Positions 25,889 through 34,405 of a DNA stretch of 64,000 nucleotides are shown here, one piece after another. The stretch covers positions 558,001-622,000 of the forward strand of contig OY970352.1 of the NCBI GenBank assembly GCA_963718105.1, read 5' to 3'. Under the pieces are notes generated by a model, which worked only from the letters and a program-made list of their open reading frames with translations, was not told the DNA's origin and ran no database searches. The position numbers were made by a program, and so were the translations under genes. The stretch's first letter is position 1, and each line of letters begins with the position of its first letter. The stretch is from DASYKT01 sp963718105 (GTDB lineage: Bacteria > Acidobacteriota > Blastocatellia > Pyrinomonadales > Pyrinomonadaceae).

Positions 25889-27229
25889 ATGTTTAAAAGC
25901 AAGACAATTTTTGTTTTCTCTTTCATCATGCTGAGCCTATCTGCTGGGTGCCGGCAGGCGGGCGTAATGCCGCAGGGGCAGGCAGGAAGCCTGCAGAATG
26001 TTCCGTCACAGCGGCTGAGTTATTCGGTAGATACCGACGCGCTGCCGCCGCTCGAACCCGAACAGCTGTCTACCGCGGATGAGAGAGTGGCCGCGGTACA
26101 AGCGGATTTCGATCAGAACCGCCCGCAGGAACTGCTGGACAAAACTTTGCCCTCGCCGGACAAGCAGAGAGTGCTAGCCATATATCATCGCGCGGGCGAT
26201 AAAGAAACGGCATTCCGGCTGGATATGTACGCGGGCGACGGAAAGTTGATCGGCCACGTTTCTCCGGATTCGATGGCGATCAGTTTGCCGGACTCGATCG
26301 CGTGGGCGCCGGACGGAAGCGCGGCGGCCTTTATCGGCGTTACTAGGGAACAAAGCCAAACCCCGGCGGCGGCAGATGCGCCGACACCGCCGGAGGTGGA
26401 GTCAAGCGATAATGCGCCTAATATGGGGGCGAATACCGGGGCGAATATTGATGGAAACGTTCCGGCGAATAATAGCGGCAACGCAAATACCAATGTGCCC
26501 GCGTCTCCGACGCAGACTTCGGCGCCGATCAAACTATTTGCTAACGAGCAGATATATACCTGTAACAAAGACGGCGCGGACCTGAAATATATTTCGCAGA
26601 GAGATACGCTGATATATTTCTACCTGCTTTGGTCGCCGGACAGCACGATGCTGGCGACATTGGCGTGTACACCGGCGGAATGGAAGTACGGCGAACTGGC
26701 GTCGAAAACGCGAGCTGAAGAATTTCGGCCTTTTGGCAGGCCGCGGCTTATTGAAAAGATCGGCCGTGAGCGTCTGTTGGATGATAACCTGACGGTCGTG
26801 CATCCGGTATGGTCGCCGGATTCCGCCAAAATGGCTTGTGCCTTTGATAAGGACATCAAGATCTATGATGGTGTCGGAGAAATGCCGACCATCGCCGCCA
26901 TCCCGCTGCGCATTCCGCTGCTGACGTCGTCGCAGAGATTTGACCAATTACTGCGCGAGGAATTGAAAAGCAGCGGGAATTCGAATGCAATATCGAATTT
27001 ACCTGCCCCGACACCGACGCCCGAGCAGGGAGTGCAGGTAATGCCAAATGAAAGCGACCTGGTCTCTTTTAATCCGATCGTGGAACTGAGATGGGTGGAT
27101 GAGAAAACGCTCTATTTTAAGACCGGCTATATAAAGGAAATGCTCGATTCCCGGTACAGCTCTTATAGTTATATGCGGTGGCACAAATTGAATCTAAGCG
27201 CGCAGGCGCAGATGGGGGGCGCGAGGTAA
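25889..27229 (+). CDS. Lipoprotein with WD40/TolB-like beta-propeller repeats
   Basis: 446 residues: signal peptide MFKSKTIFVFSFIMLSLSAGC with lipobox cysteine, so membrane anchored. The mature part includes repeated propeller motifs: SIAWAPDGSAAAFIG, LLWSPDSTMLATLA and PVWSPDSAKMACAFDKDIKIYD, of the PD40 type. A Pro/Ala/Asn-rich linker (about residues 150-205) splits the first repeats from the rest. Function unknown; such propellers usually bind proteins or peptides. The next gene begins 4 bases after its stop. Confidence 0.75.
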   Translation: MFKSKTIFVFSFIMLSLSAGCRQAGVMPQGQAGSLQNVPSQRLSYSVDTDALPPLEPEQLSTADERVAAVQADFDQNRPQELLDKTLPSPDKQRVLAIYHRAGDKETAFRLDMYAGDGKLIGHVSPDSMAISLPDSIAWAPDGSAAAFIGVTREQSQTPAAADAPTPPEVESSDNAPNMGANTGANIDGNVPANNSGNANTNVPASPTQTSAPIKLFANEQIYTCNKDGADLKYISQRDTLIYFYLLWSPDSTMLATLACTPAEWKYGELASKTRAEEFRPFGRPRLIEKIGRERLLDDNLTVVHPVWSPDSAKMACAFDKDIKIYDGVGEMPTIAAIPLRIPLLTSSQRFDQLLREELKSSGNSNAISNLPAPTPTPEQGVQVMPNESDLVSFNPIVELRWVDEKTLYFKTGYIKEMLDSRYSSYSYMRWHKLNLSAQAQMGGAR

Positions 27230-27233
27230 AACG

Positions 27234-27791
27234 ATGCTCTTTAATTCACTCGAAGAAATTTTTACTCACATGGACAATGTCCGCGCCGAGCTCAACAGCA
27301 GGATAGGAAGTTTGGATGAGGCCGAAGTCGTTTTGCGAAATAACGGCGAAGGCTGGTGCCCCGAGGAATTGGCAGAGCACCTGGCGCTGGTGGAAAAGTC
27401 GATCACGGCTGTCGTGGAAAGGCTGCTGCGAAAATCGGAAGAACTAAATATTCCGCCGCCCGCCGAGGGAAAGATCGACCCGCCCGTGAAATTTCCCAGC
27501 GCCGTGCGCAAAACCGAAATGAACAAGGTCGAAGCGCCTGACAGGATCAGGCCCGGTGGCGGCGTTCCCACGGGACAGTCGCTGCAGGACCTCAACACAT
27601 CGCGCGAATATATTAAAGGCATGCGCCCGCGAATGGAGGCCGTCAGCCTGTCGGAAGCCAAATTTCCACACCCGGTCATGGGCGAACTGGACCTTTACCA
27701 ATGGCTGCTTTTTATCGCCGAGCACGAGGCGCGTCACCTGGCGCAGATAGAAAATATTTTGAAGCAAAGTGATACTACGGCAGCGGCCTAA
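27234..27791 (+). CDS. DinB-like four-helix-bundle protein
   Basis: 185 residues. The metal-binding histidine pattern of the DinB/YfiT-like superfamily is visible: PEELAEHLALVEKS near the first third and LFIAEHEARHLAQIENIL at the C-terminus. Members include metal-dependent bacillithiol transferases and uncharacterised enzymes. It is tightly linked to the preceding lipoprotein gene, but nothing indicates a shared role. The middle loop (DRIRPGGGVPTGQSL) is longer than usual. Confidence 0.8.
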   Translation: MLFNSLEEIFTHMDNVRAELNSRIGSLDEAEVVLRNNGEGWCPEELAEHLALVEKSITAVVERLLRKSEELNIPPPAEGKIDPPVKFPSAVRKTEMNKVEAPDRIRPGGGVPTGQSLQDLNTSREYIKGMRPRMEAVSLSEAKFPHPVMGELDLYQWLLFIAEHEARHLAQIENILKQSDTTAAA

Positions 27792-27896
27792 GATTACCGG
27801 GAAATCTCACTATGGTCAGTTTGAAATTTATCCGGCTTGCACATAAAGACATAACTCTAAATTTATCAGTTCGCTGAGTTAAAAGATCGACGTTAA

Positions 27897-28012
27897 CCCG
27901 GGAGCGCAGGCATCTTGCCTGCAAGCGCGACTTGCTCGCGCTAACTGGGGTAAATCGAAGACTTTTTAGATCGCTTTCGCGATCTTGCAGGCAAGATGCC
28001 TGCGCTCCCAGG
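27897..28012. repeat. Composite palindromic repeat, family C
   Basis: Starts ccgggagcgcaggcatcttg and ends caagatgcctgcgctcccagg, with an inner 30-base segment that contains a second palindrome (gatcgctttcgcgatc). The right end continues as ggaagagcg, as at 3449, so both copies share flanking sequence. It fills the gap before the tRNA gene, and the remainder of 27792-28106 shows no gene. Confidence 0.7.
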
Positions 28013-28106
28013 AAGAGCGGGCCGATTTCTTATAAAAAATTCACCTGACCCACTACCCAAGTTTGCGGGTATTCAAAGTTTCCACTAAACTAATAAATTC
28101 CTGTGT

Positions 28107-28182
<76 letters not shown>

Positions 28183-28200
28183 ATAGAATCAATTATTTAG

Positions 28201-28230
28201 GGGCTACAGGTAGGTAGCCCTTTCCGTTTT
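28201..28230 (+). terminator. Terminator of the tRNA gene
   Basis: Seven-base stem gggctac (28201-28207) with gtagccc (28214-28220), loop aggtag, then tttccgtttt. It is 18 bases after the tRNA end. Confidence 0.7.
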
Positions 28231-28446
28231 GTGTGCCAGCTGTGTGCCAAACTTTATTGTATACCGGATATGGTGGTTAAATGTATGCGAAGCGGCGCGT
28301 ATTATTATTTTATTAAAGATCAATTTCAGCCATCTAGGAGTAAGTTTATTAAATTAGTCGAAGAGGCGTTGAGTTATATACCCGACCGCGACGCTATCGA
28401 AGACCAGTACCCCCCATCCAATCGCCATGCTTTACCGCGAGTGTAA
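28231..28446 (+). pseudogene. Possible remnant of a response-regulator-type receiver domain
   Basis: 71-residue reading from GTG with MVVKCMRSGAYYYFIKDQF and FIKLVEEALSYI, which look like the last part of a receiver domain (helix 4, the conserved lysine, helix 5). The phosphoacceptor aspartate and N-terminal half are missing, so if the resemblance is real it is a remnant. Location right after a tRNA gene suits an islet boundary. The call is weak. Confidence 0.3.
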
Positions 28447-28531
28447 GCGAAATGTTGTAGCCACCCAGCGCAAATTTGAGCGATTGATTCAGCTTTTTGG
28501 AATTTCTGGATCTAAAGCAGCTTTTTGATGG

Positions 28532-29071
28532 CTACAAAGGAAACCAGTCGTATTTCAGGTTTCCGCAGTAGATTTTCCAAGTTGCCCCAAAAGCGAATTC
28601 GATCTCGTGAACAACATAGGAATCTTCAAAGAGATATAGTTCATCAATTAACCAATCCCCGTGATAATTAGTAGGCTCGCTCAGAACCGTTGCGAGCGTT
28701 CCCGAAACCGGGAATTTGGTCAATTCATAATATCTCACGTCTGAGTAGCTCAATCGAATACGTCCGTCGTGATAAGCGCCTAATAATACGATCGTTATCT
28801 CGATAGGAGCCTTCTCTCTGAGAGACGAATCTGAAATATATCTCTCGGTTATTTCAAGCGAGTCTAACCTTGCATCGTGAGGACATCTGGAATCATTGTG
28901 GTCATAATGCCAGTCCGCGACCGCGAATTCAAAAGCAGACTTCGGGAAAGACTCCTTAACCGAAAGGAGGTATCCTTTGTATTTTTCGTGAGCTTGCACG
29001 ATGCCTTCCGGGGAGGTGTTTCCATCGAAATCTAAGTGCCGCATTTTTTTATCATATTCCTTCGCAGACAT
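28532..29071 (-). CDS. Hypothetical protein, possible immunity protein
   Basis: 179 residues without signal peptide or membrane helix. Rich in Tyr/Phe/Trp/Asp, with the C-terminal pattern VVHEIEFAFGATWKIYCGNLKYDWFPL, a beta-rich style seen in small cytoplasmic immunity proteins of contact-dependent or polymorphic toxins. I do not recognise a family. The start overlaps the stop of the upstream gene (29052-29396) by 20 bases, the usual order toxin then immunity. The composition is poorer in GC than neighbours, consistent with transfer. Function is not assigned. Confidence 0.55.
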   Translation of the reverse strand: MSAKEYDKKMRHLDFDGNTSPEGIVQAHEKYKGYLLSVKESFPKSAFEFAVADWHYDHNDSRCPHDARLDSLEITERYISDSSLREKAPIEITIVLLGAYHDGRIRLSYSDVRYYELTKFPVSGTLATVLSEPTNYHGDWLIDELYLFEDSYVVHEIEFAFGATWKIYCGNLKYDWFPL

Positions 29072-29396
29072 AATTATAGCAAGGGTTTGGCATCGGTCCC
29101 AGAACTGTCATGATCATTTTTTGATCGCCGGCTTCATTCCATCGATGTCTTAGCTCCTGATTAAAGGTCCTTCCGTTCTTGCGCGCATCCAAATAAGTTT
29201 CAAGATCGTACAAACAACCGTGCGCCAAACTGAGCACATTAAATAACCGAGCTCCGGGGGCAAGATACCGCCCTCCCCGAAAAGGCTGCCTTTTCTGTTT
29301 GCGCCTGCGGAAAAGGGATTGTCTTATAGCGGGAGCCCTAGTCAGTAGCCCGACCGTCAGGAAGGGCGCCCTTGCTGACGCGCGGGCTACTGACAC
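29052..29396 (-). pseudogene. Truncated protein fragment, possible toxin C-terminus
   Basis: The 114-residue reading begins within a palindromic repeat (29341-29394), so its first residues are repeat-derived and the real N-terminus is missing. The genuine-looking part, from GGRYLAPGARLFNVLSLAHG onward, ends MIMTVLGPMPNPCYNYVCEGI and is cysteine-containing. It overlaps the start of the next gene by 20 bases. It could be the C-terminal toxin piece of a larger polymorphic toxin that was cut by the repeat, but no toxin family is recognised. Treated as a remnant. Confidence 0.4.
29341..29394. repeat. Palindromic repeat, family D
   Basis: Arms gtcagtagcccg (29341-29352) and cgggctactgac (29383-29394), with core tcaggaagggcgccctt. 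Related elements: 2627-2675, 30400-30471 and 47143-47272 share the gtcagtag ends. Confidence 0.75.
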
Positions 29397-29453
29397 AAAA
29401 AGACCGGGGATACGGATCGCTCCACATCCCCGGTCAGCTAAATAAAGAATAAT

Positions 29454-29858
29454 TTAGCTTTTCTCTTTGTTATGTTTCATCGGACAAGACTCTTTGCCTT
29501 CGCAGCAGTCCTTCTTATCCGCCGAAGCCGTTTTATCTTTTGACTTCAACGGGCAGGAATCGCCGCAGCAGGAACAGTCGCCGGAAGCGTGTTCCTTGTC
29601 TGAGGCGCCGGCGGAGCCTTTGCTTTTCATCGGGCATGCCCCGTCTTTGCAGCAAGCGCCTCCGTCACAGCAGCACGAGTGCTTATCTGTTTCGGCAGAC
29701 TTGTCCGTGCTTTTCGTCTCCTTGTTCTTCAGGGGGCAGGAATCTTTACAACAGCAGTCCGCCTTTGTAACGACAGCGCTGCTGCCGCTCAGGGCGAATG
29801 CCCCGATAACCAGCCCGAGAACAAGCATTATGGTAAAAACAAATGTAAGTTTTTTCAT
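29454..29858 (-). CDS. Secreted Cys-rich repeat protein, probable metal binder
   Basis: 134 residues. Signal peptide of about 27 residues, then four copies of a motif of the form CC-x(1,3)-D/G-x-CP-M/L-K: CCCKDSCPLK, CCKDGACPMK, CCGDSCPLK, CCEGKESCPMK. Charged Lys/Asp/Ser/Glu linkers separate the copies. Cysteine density and the CP motif suggest binding of soft metal ions such as copper or zinc in the periplasm; thiol buffering is also possible. It sits downstream of another Cys-containing small secreted gene (29920-30342) in the same direction, 61 bases away. No family name is known to me. Confidence 0.75.
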   Translation of the reverse strand: MKKLTFVFTIMLVLGLVIGAFALSGSSAVVTKADCCCKDSCPLKNKETKSTDKSAETDKHSCCCDGGACCKDGACPMKSKGSAGASDKEHASGDCSCCGDSCPLKSKDKTASADKKDCCEGKESCPMKHNKEKS

Positions 29859-29919
29859 TGCATTTTCTCCTTAATTTAGAAAATTATTGGCGATGGTTAA
29901 ATTTCGCGCCTAACATCTT

Positions 29920-30342
29920 CTAAATTCGAAAAACACAATTTGTCAGATAGGTGCCGCCGCGGTCGCGGATAAACGAGTTGGAAGCTCTCTCGGCGGTAAA
30001 GCCCGGCCCGGCGAAAAGTACCGGCGGCGCAGCGATCTTTACCGCAGCGACAGCGATGAACTTGAGATCGCCCTTTATGTTTTGTACTACTACATCGCCG
30101 CGTTTTGAAATGAACGGGCAAAAAGTTCTCGTCTGTTCCGCGCTGACGGTAAAAGCATTTGCTGTGGATACTTCCTGTTTGACAGGCTGCGGGCAATGAT
30201 GCGTTTTGCTTAAGGGGCAGCTTTCCGCTCCTGCGAAAGCCGCGGCAACTTTTGTCAGGTCGCAGCAAAGCAGGCAGCATGTTCCGCTCAGGAATACGAT
30301 GAGCGAAAGAGCAAGCAGTTTTTGCACGGAAAGCAATCTCAT
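29920..30342 (-). CDS. Small secreted Cys-containing protein
   Basis: 140 residues with N-terminal hydrophobic segment LLALSLIVFLSGTCCLLCCD, cleavable or lipidated. A second Cys/His cluster follows (ESCPLSKTHHCPQ), resembling the CPL/CPM motif of the downstream protein, then a mixed domain with FCPFISKRGDVVV. The shared CP-L/M motif and adjacency suggest a two-gene operon for metal handling. Family not recognised. A family-D repeat lies upstream at 30400-30471. Confidence 0.65.
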   Translation of the reverse strand: MRLLSVQKLLALSLIVFLSGTCCLLCCDLTKVAAAFAGAESCPLSKTHHCPQPVKQEVSTANAFTVSAEQTRTFCPFISKRGDVVVQNIKGDLKFIAVAAVKIAAPPVLFAGPGFTAERASNSFIRDRGGTYLTNCVFRI

Positions 30343-30399
30343 TTACAGACAGGATTTTACCACAGGTTGTTTGAAATGGAATCAGAAACCTGGGGCGCT

Positions 30400-30471
30400 G
30401 TCAGTAGCGTCTGCGTTAGCAGATGCGTAAAAGCCGCAAGCAGCGCACTTGCTGACGCAAGCGCTACTGAC
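30400..30471. repeat. Palindromic repeat, family D
   Basis: Ends gtcagtagcg and cgctactgac with an inner short inverted pair (cgtctgcgttagcagatgcg). A family-C palindrome half is immediately next to it (30489-30514), directly before the ychF stop. Confidence 0.7.
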
Positions 30472-30517
30472 ATAGCGCGGCAAGGCGTGCTGCGGGCAGG
30501 ATGCCCGCGCTCCATGT

Positions 30518-31621
30518 TTACACATTAAAGCGGAAGTTTACGATATCGCCTTCCTGCATCACGTATTCTTTGCCTTCGACGCGGGTCAGGCCCTGTTCTT
30601 TAGCGGCGCCCGTCGAGCCGGCACGAATGAGGTCGTCATAGCCGACGATCTCGGCGCGAATAAAGCCCCTTTCGATGTCGGAGTGGATTTCTCCCGCAGC
30701 CTGCGGCGCTTTGGTGCCGATCGGGATCGTCCAGGCACGCACTTCTTTTTCGCCGGCGGTCAGGAATGACATCAGGCCCAGCATCTTGTAGGCAGATTTG
30801 ATCAGTTTATCCACGCCGCTGGAAGTGACGCCGACGTCTTTCAGAAATTCCAGGCGTTCTTCTTCTTCCAGAGCGACAAGTTCGGCTTCGAGTTTGGCGC
30901 AGATAACGACCATCTCGGCGTTTTCCGAAGCTGCGTGCTCTTTGACGGTTTTTACGTGGGGATTTGATTCCGGATCAGCCAGGCTGTCTTCATCGACATT
31001 CGCCGCGTAGATGGTCGGCTTGGTCGAAAGCAGGAACCAGCCTTTGACGATCGCTTTTTCATCGTCCGTCAGATTCGCGGCGCGGGCCGGGCGTCCTTCT
31101 TCCAATACGGGAAGGATCTTGTCGAGTATTTCAAGCTCGGCTTTGGCGGCTTTGTCACCGCCTGATTTTGCCGCGCGCTGGGCCTTGTCCTTCCGTTTCT
31201 CGCAGGAGGCGAGGTCGGCCAATGCCAGTTCGATCTGGATAGTTTCGATATCGCGCACCGGATTTACCGAGCCTTCGACGTGGATGATATTTTCGTCCTC
31301 AAAACAGCGCACGACCTGGATGACGGCGTCAGTCTCGCGGATGTTCGCCAAAAACTGGTTGCCCAGGCCCTCGCCTTTTGAAGCGCCCCGCACCAGGCCG
31401 GCGATATCGACGAATTCCACGGTCGCGGGAATAAGCTTCTGCGCCTTATTCATCTTCTCCAGTACGGGGAGGCGTTCGTCCGGCACGGCTACTACCCCGA
31501 CATTCGGTTCGATGGTGGCAAAAGGGTAATTCGCGGCCAGGGCGGCTTCCTGCGCCGTCAGCGCGTTAAAGAGCGTGGACTTTCCCACATTCGGCAATCC
31601 GACAATTCCAGCTTGTAACAT
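30518..31621 (-). CDS. ychF: Redox-regulated ATPase YchF (OBG-like)
   Basis: 367 residues. G1/P-loop GLPNVGKST at 8-16, G3 DIAGLVRGASKGEGLGNQFL, and the altered G4 NVDED that gives ATP preference over GTP in this family. A coiled coil and a C-terminal TGS domain (RAWTIPIGTKAPQAAGEIHSDI) follow. YchF binds ribosomes and acts in stress and oxidative responses. The C-terminal motif GDIVNFRFNV is canonical. The gene is monocistronic here. Confidence 0.96.
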   Translation of the reverse strand: MLQAGIVGLPNVGKSTLFNALTAQEAALAANYPFATIEPNVGVVAVPDERLPVLEKMNKAQKLIPATVEFVDIAGLVRGASKGEGLGNQFLANIRETDAVIQVVRCFEDENIIHVEGSVNPVRDIETIQIELALADLASCEKRKDKAQRAAKSGGDKAAKAELEILDKILPVLEEGRPARAANLTDDEKAIVKGWFLLSTKPTIYAANVDEDSLADPESNPHVKTVKEHAASENAEMVVICAKLEAELVALEEEERLEFLKDVGVTSSGVDKLIKSAYKMLGLMSFLTAGEKEVRAWTIPIGTKAPQAAGEIHSDIERGFIRAEIVGYDDLIRAGSTGAAKEQGLTRVEGKEYVMQEGDIVNFRFNV

Positions 31622-31687
31622 AAACTATCTAAAATCTCGGTTTCTCTAAAATAAATACAAACGAATATTGTAACTTTGAAATGCGGT

Positions 31688-31718
31688 TTTGAGAAATCGG
31701 CAAGTTATGGCTTAATTT
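31688..31718 (+). repeat. 31-bp direct repeat, copy 1
   Basis: tttgagaaatcggcaagtta and 11 more bases match 32214-32244 with a single mismatch. Each copy ends 13-17 bases before the start codon of a gene, so the two genes share a leader segment. Confidence 0.75.
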
Positions 31719-31735
31719 GCTTTAAAATATTCAGT

Positions 31736-32119
31736 ATGAAAGCCGCTAAAATAATTCTCGCCATCGTTCTCTTGTCAGCGTTTCAGGGCTGTATGCCGCG
31801 GAGCTTTATTTCGCCGCAGCCGTTTGACGAAAAGGTCTGGAAGGATTTTAACGGCAGGGCGGCGCGGCCCGGTATGGCGCGTGATCTCGTATCGCGCAAG
31901 GCATTGAACGGAAAGACTCGGGACGAGGTCCGCACGATGCTTGGACACGAAATGCCCAAGCGCTCTGGTGATTCCTATGCAAGATACGAACTCGCGCTTT
32001 TGGGCGATACTCAGTCCGGCCTTGACCCGGGCGCGGCAGAATACTTAAAAGTGAACTTCGGTGATGACGGCAAAGTTACAAGTGCCGAAATTGAAGTCTC
32101 TGGTTGGACGCCTCACTAA
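31736..32119 (+). CDS. Small lipoprotein with SmpA/BamE-like segment
   Basis: 127 residues from ATG 31736, giving signal peptide MKAAKIILAIVLLSAFQGC with lipobox cysteine 19; an upstream in-frame start (31676) would read the direct repeat. The pattern LNGKTRDEVRTMLGHE resembles the GMTREQVRALLG segment of SmpA/OmlA-type outer-membrane lipoproteins, but the rest is short and the family is not certain. The leader carries a 31-bp repeat that recurs before the next gene. Confidence 0.7.
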   Translation: MKAAKIILAIVLLSAFQGCMPRSFISPQPFDEKVWKDFNGRAARPGMARDLVSRKALNGKTRDEVRTMLGHEMPKRSGDSYARYELALLGDTQSGLDPGAAEYLKVNFGDDGKVTSAEIEVSGWTPH

Positions 32120-32213
32120 ATATTAAATGCTTGTTTCCGAAATCCGTGTGAACCGGTCCTATCCGTTTGATCCGTGTCCTATTTTTTCAAACGCCACACT
32201 TCCGACCGCTGAC

Positions 32214-32244
32214 TTTGAGAAATCAGCAAGTTATGGCTTAATTT
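32214..32244 (+). repeat. 31-bp direct repeat, copy 2
   Basis: Second copy, tttgagaaatcagcaagtta..., immediately upstream of the membrane gene at 32258. Confidence 0.75.
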
Positions 32245-32257
32245 TCATCAGAAAAAT

Positions 32258-34234
32258 ATGCTCGTTTCGATCGCAGTGCTTTTGCTCATCACCGCCGGGG
32301 GAATGGTCCTCACATACCTCTACGACGCGGAAGATTCTTTTCTGGTCAGATTGTGCGCCGGAAATGTGATCGGTTCGGCTATTTTCAGCCTGGCGGTTTT
32401 TATTCTCGCCTGTTTTTTCTACCTGTCGGTTTGGGTGGTACTGGTTTCTCTTTTGATCACTTTGCTTCCGCTGTTTTTGCTAATTAAAAATGATGCCCGG
32501 AAAAGTTTGCTGCGCGATTGGCGCAAGGCGGAGGGGAAATGGCAGGGCACGACCAATAGCAAGATATGGAATTTATTGTATTACTTCGGCGTCTTTATTT
32601 TGCTTTACTTCTTTTTTGACCGGGCGATGATCGAAGCAAAAGACGGTATTTATACCGGCGTGGCGCACAATCTGGGAGACCTGCATTTTCATCTCGGCGC
32701 TATTTTCAGTTTTACCGAAGGCCAAAATTTCCCCCCGGAAAATCCTTCGTATGCCGGGGCAAAATTCACTTACCCGTTTATGGCCGACCTGGTAACCGCG
32801 GCGCTGGTGACGCTGGGGGCCGGAGTGCGCCGCGCGATGATCTGGCAGGACGTGCTGCTGGGGTTTTCGCTTTTTGTGCTGCTGGAAAATTTTGCCTTCA
32901 GAATTACCCGCAACAAGCTGGCGGGCAAGATAGCGGCAATGCTTTTGATGTTTGCCGGCGGGCTTGGATTTCTCCTGTTCTTTAAAGATTTTTATATCAG
33001 CTCGGAAGACCCGCTGACTTTTCTCCGGCACTTGCCTAATGATTACACGATGCGTTTTTCCGAAGGGATCGCGGCCGGTATGCCGTTTAGCCTGCGCTGG
33101 GGAAATCCGTTAATAACGCTGTTCATTACCCAGCGGAGTATCCTTTTTGGAATGCCCCTGGCGCTGATCGTTTTGACGTATCTTTGGAATGTTTTTGATG
33201 ATGAAGGCGATACAGAAAATAAAAGCCGGGCGATCTTTGCGTCCTTTATTGTCGGAGTGGTCGCGGGTTTTCTGCCTTTGATCCATGCCCACTCATTGTT
33301 GGTGGTGCTTTTAGTGGCGGGATTCGCGGCGGTTTTGACCCTGAAAAAATGGAAGCAATGGCTGGCCTTCTTTGTCGGAGCGGGGCTGATAGCAGCGCCG
33401 GAACTGTTGTGGGCGATGAGCGGCAGCGCCACACGGCCCAAAGAATTTATCGCCTGGTATTTTGGCTGGGACAGCGGCAAGATGAATATCTTCGTTTTCT
33501 GGATCTTTAACACGGGGATCTTCATTCCGCTTTTATTGGCCGCCATCATTTTGATACTGCTCGATCTTTACCGGAAAAAAGACTCGCCCGTCATCCCGCA
33601 TGACGAAGCGAAAAAAATGCTGCTGTTCTATATTCCGTTCGGGCTGTGTTTTGTCATTTCCAATGTGGCGAAGCTGGCGCCGTGGGAATGGGACAACATC
33701 AAGGTCCTGATCTACTGGTTTGTCGGCTCGCTTCCGCTGGTGGCGCTGCTATTGGCCAGGGTCTGGGAAATGGGCAAATGGCCGAGGGTGCTGGCGGCGG
33801 GAGCGTTCGCGGTGCTGGTATTTGCCGGCGCGCTGGATGTCTGGCGGGCGGCTTCGGGTTCGCAATTCTACCGTATCGCAAGTATGGATGAAGTAAGACT
33901 GGCGGAAGATATCAAGAAGATCGCCGCGCCGCGCGCCCTCTTTTTGAACGCGCCGGTATTTAACAGCCCCGTAGATCTGAGCGGCAGGCGCTCGCTGATG
34001 CGCTATAGCGGCCATCTCGCCTCGCACGGGATCGATTATGCGGAGCGCGAGAGCGATGTCAAAAAAATGTATACCGCTTCGCCGGTGGCGGAAACCTTGC
34101 TTCGTAAATACAATATTGAGTATGTTTTAATAGGGCCCGACGAGCGCAATGAACTAAAAGCGCGGGAAGATTTTTTCACCCGCTTTCCGGTGGTGGCGGA
34201 ACAAGGGCAGTACCGGGTCTATAAAATAAAATAG
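32258..34234 (+). CDS. Large polytopic membrane protein, probable glycosyltransferase-like
   Basis: 658 residues with about 13 hydrophobic segments, beginning MLVSIAVLLLITAGGMVLTYL. A periplasmic-type loop contains NLGDLHFHLGAIFSFTEGQNFPPENPSYAG, and HSLLVVLLVAGF lies in the middle. The layout is like the lipid-linked sugar transferases of the GT-C superfamily, and the next gene is one. A soluble C-terminal domain (YADY... IDYAERESDVKKMYT) with VLIGPDERN ends the protein. The 31-bp direct repeat precedes the start. Function inferred from topology and neighbour; no family is firmly assigned. Confidence 0.6.
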   Translation: MLVSIAVLLLITAGGMVLTYLYDAEDSFLVRLCAGNVIGSAIFSLAVFILACFFYLSVWVVLVSLLITLLPLFLLIKNDARKSLLRDWRKAEGKWQGTTNSKIWNLLYYFGVFILLYFFFDRAMIEAKDGIYTGVAHNLGDLHFHLGAIFSFTEGQNFPPENPSYAGAKFTYPFMADLVTAALVTLGAGVRRAMIWQDVLLGFSLFVLLENFAFRITRNKLAGKIAAMLLMFAGGLGFLLFFKDFYISSEDPLTFLRHLPNDYTMRFSEGIAAGMPFSLRWGNPLITLFITQRSILFGMPLALIVLTYLWNVFDDEGDTENKSRAIFASFIVGVVAGFLPLIHAHSLLVVLLVAGFAAVLTLKKWKQWLAFFVGAGLIAAPELLWAMSGSATRPKEFIAWYFGWDSGKMNIFVFWIFNTGIFIPLLLAAIILILLDLYRKKDSPVIPHDEAKKMLLFYIPFGLCFVISNVAKLAPWEWDNIKVLIYWFVGSLPLVALLLARVWEMGKWPRVLAAGAFAVLVFAGALDVWRAASGSQFYRIASMDEVRLAEDIKKIAAPRALFLNAPVFNSPVDLSGRRSLMRYSGHLASHGIDYAERESDVKKMYTASPVAETLLRKYNIEYVLIGPDERNELKAREDFFTRFPVVAEQGQYRVYKIK

Positions 34235-34268
34235 GTTTTGCCTATAAATATCAGTTGGAGTCAAAAAA

Positions 34269-34397
34269 TAACGGGTCAGTACCGGGAACGTAGTGACCGG
34301 CTCCGAGCGAAGCGAGTATTACTCGTGGCACATAAAATACAGGAATCCAGCCGGAAGCCGGTTTCAGCTACTTATGGGGTTCCCGGTGCTGACTCAT
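34269..34397. repeat. Palindromic repeat, family B
   Basis: Ends taacgggtcagtaccgggaa and ttcccggtgctgactcattt form an imperfect inverted repeat. It separates the two large membrane genes and supplies the false N-terminal extension of the second one. Confidence 0.75.
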
Positions 34398-34405
34398 TTA
34401 AGACA

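Noticed and set aside
34238..34405. N-terminal extension of the TIGR03663-like protein from 34238
   Set aside because: The extra 56 residues are translated family-B repeat DNA; ATG 34406 gives a normal N-terminus.
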